NCBI GenBank assembly: GCA_018398765.1
Contig: JAHBMJ010000144.1
Coordinates: 1-37,335, forward strand
Length of the DNA stretch: 37,335 nucleotides
Direction: 5' to 3'
DNA from: Chromera velia
Taxonomy: Eukaryota > Sar > Chromeraceae
In this document: in pieces, positions 32,181-37,335 of the stretch
How positions within the stretch are numbered: the stretch's first letter is position 1
Layout: the number at the start of each line of letters is the position of its first letter
Notes under the pieces: generated by a model
Databases searched by the model: none
Seen by the model: the letters and a program-made list of their open reading frames with translations, nothing else
Told to the model about the DNA's origin: nothing
Position numbers and translations under genes: made by a program

Positions 32181-35100
32181 GTACATAGATGAAACGGTTC
32201 TTCAGGGATTCGAATTCACCATATAACGTAACCACCATGAGCTTTTTCCGTGGAGGAGTTGCATGTGTAGCTTGTGAATACATCGCATTGTCATGTACAT
32301 ACTTTCGTTTGCTTTAAACTGATTTGGTCTTAAACACAGGCTGCATCAATTTGTTTTATCATAGTTTTGATATGAATTTAAAAGCTTATAGTTAGAAGTC
32401 CTGCTAAAAATAACCATTGTTAGTTAAAAACTTAAAATCGGAAGATACATCATCGATGATCATACGGTATATTATGGTATATGATACCGTGTATCCCCGA
32501 TTATAAATATGTTTTTCGCTACTACTACCTCCGTGACACTACTGGCCACTTAAAAGCAGAACGTTCAAGTTCGTCTGTATTTGCGGCACGGCTGATCAAG
32601 TTTGTCCGCGTCTGCAGCGCAGCCGATCAAGTTGTCCGCGCAAGCAGCTAGCGACCGCTAGCGATGCAACTATGCCTAGAGCCACGTGGCGCTACGGCCC
32701 ATCATGGCGCATCGATTGCAGCCCATATAGACTGATCAAAGGATTCCAAAGTAATTTAATTCAAGTAAAAGAACATAGCTATAGCCTTTTTAGTACTGCT
32801 AATAGTCAGTCACTATAAAGAGGTCTTCCAACAAATCACTGTTTGAGGACGAGTGTTTTAACTTACTTTAACTTTAAAGTCGGAAAATGATTTTCTATTT
32901 TTTCCTAATTTATTCAAAATTTTCCATCATCCCCAACTCTGTTGCATATTGCTTTTTGAAAAAAGGTACCCTCTTAGCCGCAATTAAGTCGTACACTTTA
33001 GTAAAGGATCGAGCCAAAATTTCTCACTCCATGCTGAAGTACTCTGGGAGACTTACTTCCGCGCGCAAAGCGCGCGAACTGACTTACTTGATGGACGCCG
33101 GGGGTTTAGGGGATGTCATCCCTTGCAGGTTCCCCCCGCGCGGCGCCCTACCGCGGGCCCAGAAGGGTGGGGTCTCAAAATCACGAGTTAAGTGCCTCCG
33201 AGCAAACACAGGGGGTTATAACATTTTCTCGCGAACCATAAAGTATAGAAAGAAACGGAATGTACCATCCGACGCAGAAAAACCTGCTGAGCACAACGGT
33301 ATCAAAAAATTTGAAAACGGTTTCGTAGACTGCGTGTTACGATCCAAAATGTAACCGTTCATGCCGGGGCCTTCACAGCTTTCTAAATGAAAAAACACCT
33401 TACAGGGGATCGAACTCGGGACTTCCGTACGGGCTGAACTCCGGCGGCGTACGTTGAGTATACGAATGTCAGCCTTTCTTCCTCCTTTACTGATCGATCG
33501 TAGGATTTTGCTCAAGCTTCGCATAGCAGCCATAGCTTCGCACTATGAATGTGATGAGCTTGGCTGTTTTGGTCCAGTCGTCTGCCTACCTAGCAAAGTG
33601 GTCTGATCATATCAGATCTAAGGCCATCTTGCACCTAGAGAAGTCGATCTATGATCATGTCTGGAAGAAGACGGTGGGAGATGCAGGAGGTAAAACCTGG
33701 TTTAAGTGGTCTTCTATGTCTCAGATCACTGTGATCATCTCACTATGTACTGCCGTGCAGTCATTTCCCCCTGTCAATTGTGAGCTGGCCCTAATTCTCA
33801 CTGTATTCTATCTGCCCACAGCTCTCTGCTCACTGGCACAGCAGGGCGCAAGACCCACGGCAGGAATGCGCATGTCTGATGATGTCTGATGTATAGAGTG
33901 CCGGCACATACTGCGACAGATCCTGTAAGGATGACGGAGTGCTGAAGGCGACCCGGTGTGGGCAAGCAGGTGAGTACAGGAAGGAGAGTGCATTGTCAAG
34001 AGACAGAGTGAGTGGGTGAAAGATCGTGAGAACAGAAATATAAAGGGAATGAGGTACGCAGGTATGGAGACGGGCGAGAGAATGGGAGGATAATGCATGG
34101 CTGTAATGAATATGGATGAATATCAGGGAGGTCAAAACACGAGCTGGCTGTATCGTAAGAAAGAAGAACGAAAGGCACAGCATGTAATTGACAGAGGTCG
34201 TGCAAAGGGGGTGAAATGGGCGAGGTGGCCCAGGCTCCTAAGGAGACGAAGGGGAATTCTCAAAGTATACTAGCGGCGCCTGACGTTGGAATAACCAGGG
34301 GGGAAGCTGGCAGCTGAGCGGAGGAGAAAGAAGACGGGTGGATAAAAACAATGCAGGGAAACAAGATGGGTGAAATAAGTCGAGGGAGAGGTGGCAGATC
34401 ACTGGAAAGAAGAGGACACAGATGGAAGCTGAGAGGAATGCATCAAAGTATACAACAGGTGGAATAAATAGAGAGGGAGGCGGCAGGCCAGTGGGGTAGA
34501 GAGAAGAGGAAAAAGATGGATAGAGAGAATGCAACCGCCACGAAATAAGATGGGTAGAATGAGCTAAGAGGAGAAGAGGCGGATGCGCTGAAGAGAACGC
34601 AGTTGACTCAAGAGCCGAAAGAGTGGGGACAGAGATGGGCAAGAGCTGGCAGGTAACGAGGGAGAAAGGAGACGGATAGACAAGCGGATAGATTGTAAGG
34701 CTCCAGTACAGTCAAAAAGGTCACCGTGAAATGAGTAACTGTTCAAATCTGGGGAGTGGATGGCAGATGAGTGTTGGGGAGGGGAGGGGGGAGGAGATGG
34801 ATAGATGAATGGATGGATGGATAGAGCAAGGGATGGATCGTTGAAGGGACCGACACAATACAGTGAAGTACAGTGAGTAGAATAGATGGCAGGTAGACTG
34901 AGGAGTTGGATGGATGGAAGGAATGCAGTTGAATCAAAGGAGTGGGATGAGGTAGGGGGAATGAGTGGGAGGGAGAGGAGACATGTCGATGCCAAGCTGG
35001 CAAGGCACATCTGCTGCAGACTGTCGTACGAGCGGCCGTGCAGGTCGGCTTGCCGACCGGCCGCTCGCACCTGTTCACGATTTGTCAAACTCTCTCCTCC

Positions 35101-35254
35101 CCCGACGGGCCTTTGTCTCCCTCCCTTAGGCATCCTTGGGCCTTTGAGGGTAATCCAGCTGCGGAACGATGAAGACCCATCTACACCTGGAGTCATTGCG
35201 GGTGCCAAATTGAACTGGCAATTAGGCATCGAGATGGATCGGTCTGTGTGTGTA

Positions 35255-35332
<78 letters not shown>

Positions 35333-36816
35333 CGTATGTCTGTCTGTCTGTCTGTCTGCCAGTCTGTGTGTGTGTGTGTGCTGCGTGTCCGTCTCCGAAC
35401 CTTTTAATATTTCTGAATAGTTTTTGTAAACACTGACATAAGCCCTCATGCTTTTCTTCTCTCTCTCTACTCCCTCTACTTGGTTCTCCATTTATGTCTT
35501 TGGTGCTATGTGCCTCTCAGTTTCGTCCGTGCATCCAAGTGGGTGAATTGGGAGGGAGGGGACAGACGCAAAAGTCCGTCACACCCTATGCACGCGTATG
35601 TAGTCGCCGTGCCATCAGTGTGTACGGGCTTGTGTGCGTGTGTGTCTATTATGTCTGTATTCATATGTTTGTTTGCCCGCACTAGACACCGCATTGATCA
35701 GAATGTTATCCGACTACCATATCATATCTAGGCGGCCGTCCCGTATCCTGCTCTTTCTAATCGCCTCCACAGAGCTAGCCACAGAGTTCCCTGTGCTTCC
35801 GTCCTGTTGTTCCGTCTCACCTATCTTCCACTCCTAAAGGGTCTCATTGCCCGCGTACGAGCCTGTCCGTCATACATTACAGTCGTGTGTCCGCAATCCA
35901 TTTGCCTGCATGCTTGTCTATACGTAGGATACTACGTTCACATCGTGTCATCCATATCTGCATTTTTCCCTTTTGTGACGGTCCGCACGGTCGTTGTTAT
36001 CAGGCAGTACCTTAATATGTAGAATCACACAATGTGTGGGGGTCTAGGTTGGAACGCTGAGCCTAACGGTTTAAACATCCTGGACTCTAAACGATGTGCT
36101 CCAAACTCACACGCTTTTGCAACTAGCGTAATGTTAATAGTAATACAAAACATAAAAGAATATTACTGCAAATAAATGAATTAATTAAGTGAAGCTTATT
36201 CACCTATATGTATAAATATGTATAAATTGTTAATTAGATTTAAAATTTGGTTAGGTTGCACTATATATCAAGAATTCACGTTTCTATAAAGTCACGTAAG
36301 CTAGGAAGTAATTATAACAATGATATCTCAGATCATGCCAAAAACCTGCACATCTGTAGCTCTTTTAATTATAAAATTCAAAGGTATTCAAAGGATCAGA
36401 AGCAAGTAGAAGGAAATGAACAGGACCAGGTCGAGAGGTAGCTAGAGGTAAGACCATGTAGAAAAAAGAAACTGATACAAGCGACATTAAACCCTCCGGC
36501 GCTCCCGCCGCGCCCGCACGCCGGGTGCAGGGCTTCCCTGGTTTAAAGTGAATTTCGCTTTCCGTGGGCCATTCGCACGGAGTGCAGCAGATCAAAGTGA
36601 CAGACAGACTGAGGATCTAGCTCTTTGTGTCCTCCGACAATTCAATGGGAGGATCGGCGTGAATCTTAAGCCATCTACGAAAGCAGCTCAAGCAGGTCCA
36701 CGAGATCTGGCCAACCGCCTTGCTGAGCTATAGAGCTTACAACTACCGTGGCTCACGCAGGCACGCATCGATTGTGAATGGTCAAAGAGTCGAAAAAATC
36801 CAACCCCACTTGAATC
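32181..36816. other. Intergenic region with no convincing gene
   Basis: AT-rich stretches (32280-32900 and 36030-36480) flank a mixed region. Visible features: about three imperfect copies of a 31-bp unit beginning CAAGTT(C/T)GTC at about 32567-32645; a 7-bp-stem CG hairpin at 33060-33076; GGAT/GATA-rich stretches at about 34785-34840 and 34905-34925; a GC hairpin at 35030-35066; (GT)n at 35246-35335 and CTGT at 35338-35360. A 155-codon plus frame at 32887-33354 has no recognisable domain. Confidence 0.55.
35030..35066. other. GC-rich hairpin
   Basis: GAGCGGCC (35030-35037) pairs with GGCCGCTC (35059-35066), and GGTCGGC (35043-35049) with GCCGACC (35052-35058), around a TT loop. A 5-nt bulge (GTGCA) lies on the left arm only. 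That is 15 base pairs without mismatch. Confidence 0.8.
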
Positions 36817-37335
36817 ATGCATACAGTCAGCGAGCAGGCAAAGTGTATCGTATGTCTGGAGATTGTCACAAAATGTGTGAGCACTGACTGTTGCGCTGTC
36901 CTGCTTTGTGGCTCGTGTGTGCCACCAGACCGGAACTGCCCTCAATGCAGGGAGAGGACCCAGTTCCCATTGAACCGTGCTGCCCAAAGATTGGTGGATC
37001 GTATTCCGGTCGTTTGTGAAGTTTGCACAGCTGAGTACGCACATGGCGATGGGCACAGCTGCATCGTGACACCGGTCCGTGAAGAGAGACCTCTGAGATC
37101 CCAAACACCGAGCACCAGATTACCGTCTCCTTGTCCGTCTCCAAACCCTGTCGAGGCGTCTCCGTCTCCCCAGTCGCATGCATGGATTGTTTGCCGAGCA
37201 CAGGGTCAGTCTCTCTCGAGAGTCACCCTCTGGTACGCAGACCTCGTTGCCGAAAGAAGCACCGGCTTCGATTTTCCGAAGAACACAAAATTCTGCCGTT
37301 CGGGTCAAATCGTGTGGGGTCTGTGTTCAACTAAC
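36817..37335 (+). CDS. RING-type zinc-finger protein, N-terminal part (runs off the window)
   Basis: The frame is open from the ATG at 36817 to the last base (173 codons). An in-frame TGA lies just upstream at 36811-36813, fixing this as the first possible start in an unspliced frame. Residues 9-45 give a RING pattern: C-x2-C, 7 and more residues, then CC-x4-C-x2-C-x6-C-x2-C (ends NCPQCRERTQFPLN). The adjacent CC at the place of the usual C-x-H pair is a variant. A second Cys/His cluster follows (VVCEVC, then HGDGHSC), reminiscent of the TRAF-type fingers that often follow a RING. A Pro/Ser-rich linker comes next. RING domains of this kind mostly act as E3 ubiquitin ligases by recruiting an E2; that role is inferred. 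The 3' end is missing, and an intron may interrupt the last part. Confidence 0.7.
   Translation, partial: MHTVSEQAKCIVCLEIVTKCVSTDCCAVLLCGSCVPPDRNCPQCRERTQFPLNRAAQRLVDRIPVVCEVCTAEYAHGDGHSCIVTPVREERPLRSQTPSTRLPSPCPSPNPVEASPSPQSHAWIVCRAQGQSLSRVTLWYADLVAERSTGFDFPKNTKFCRSGQIVWGLCSTN

Noticed and set aside
32887-33354. 155-codon plus-strand frame
   Set aside because: No domain or signal recognised and the first part is AT-rich noncoding-like sequence; could be a transposon relic but nothing supports it.
33395-33470. tRNA or tRNA-derived SINE on the minus strand (GAGTTCGATCCC resembles a B box)
   Set aside because: No cloverleaf could be folded and no convincing A box lies at the right distance.

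Overview
This is nuclear DNA from an intron-rich protist. Genes are split by GT-AG introns of roughly 60-1,400 bp, intergenic DNA is crowded with microsatellites (GT, CT, GA, CTGT, GAA/TTC), and one gene is an organellar DNA polymerase of the plant-and-protist (POP) type. An alveolate alga such as a chromerid would fit, but that is inference from gene content and style; no rRNA or other species marker is present. A 5-base N gap lies at 12331-12335.

Layout. 1-965: microsatellites. 966-1375 (+): last exon or short ORF of an unknown protein with a hydrophobic tail. 1376-2907: repeats and AT-rich DNA. 2908-3737 (+): two-exon gene for a small secreted cysteine-rich protein. 3738-6220: CTGT-type repeats, one copy of a dispersed repeat, and a 191-bp MITE-like element with perfect 22-bp terminal inverted repeats and an 8-bp target duplication. 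6221-9295 (-) and 9760-12028 (-): two related CCCH zinc-finger genes; the first carries a 72-bp coding minisatellite, the second has three CCCH fingers. 12029-13747: no gene, includes the gap. 13748-22824 (-): a roughly 9-kb gene joining an N-terminal WD40 propeller region, an ankyrin-like region and a C-terminal six-helix TRP-type channel with a coiled-coil tail. 22825-23559: divergent promoter region. 23560-32180 (+): a 13-exon organellar family-A DNA polymerase with 3'-5' exonuclease, complete at 1,198 residues. 32181-36816: no convincing gene. 36817-37335 (+): start of a RING-finger gene that runs off the right edge.

Gene models come from reading exon phases by eye. For the polymerase all 12 junctions agree in phase and rebuild the family motifs in order. 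The channel gene is phase-consistent at most junctions, with two stretches unresolved (about 18115-18335 and 16971-17265). No metabolic pathway links the genes. The most notable items are the WD40/TRP fusion, the MITE, a dispersed repeat found near the left end and inside a polymerase intron, and microsatellites that form parts of splice sites.
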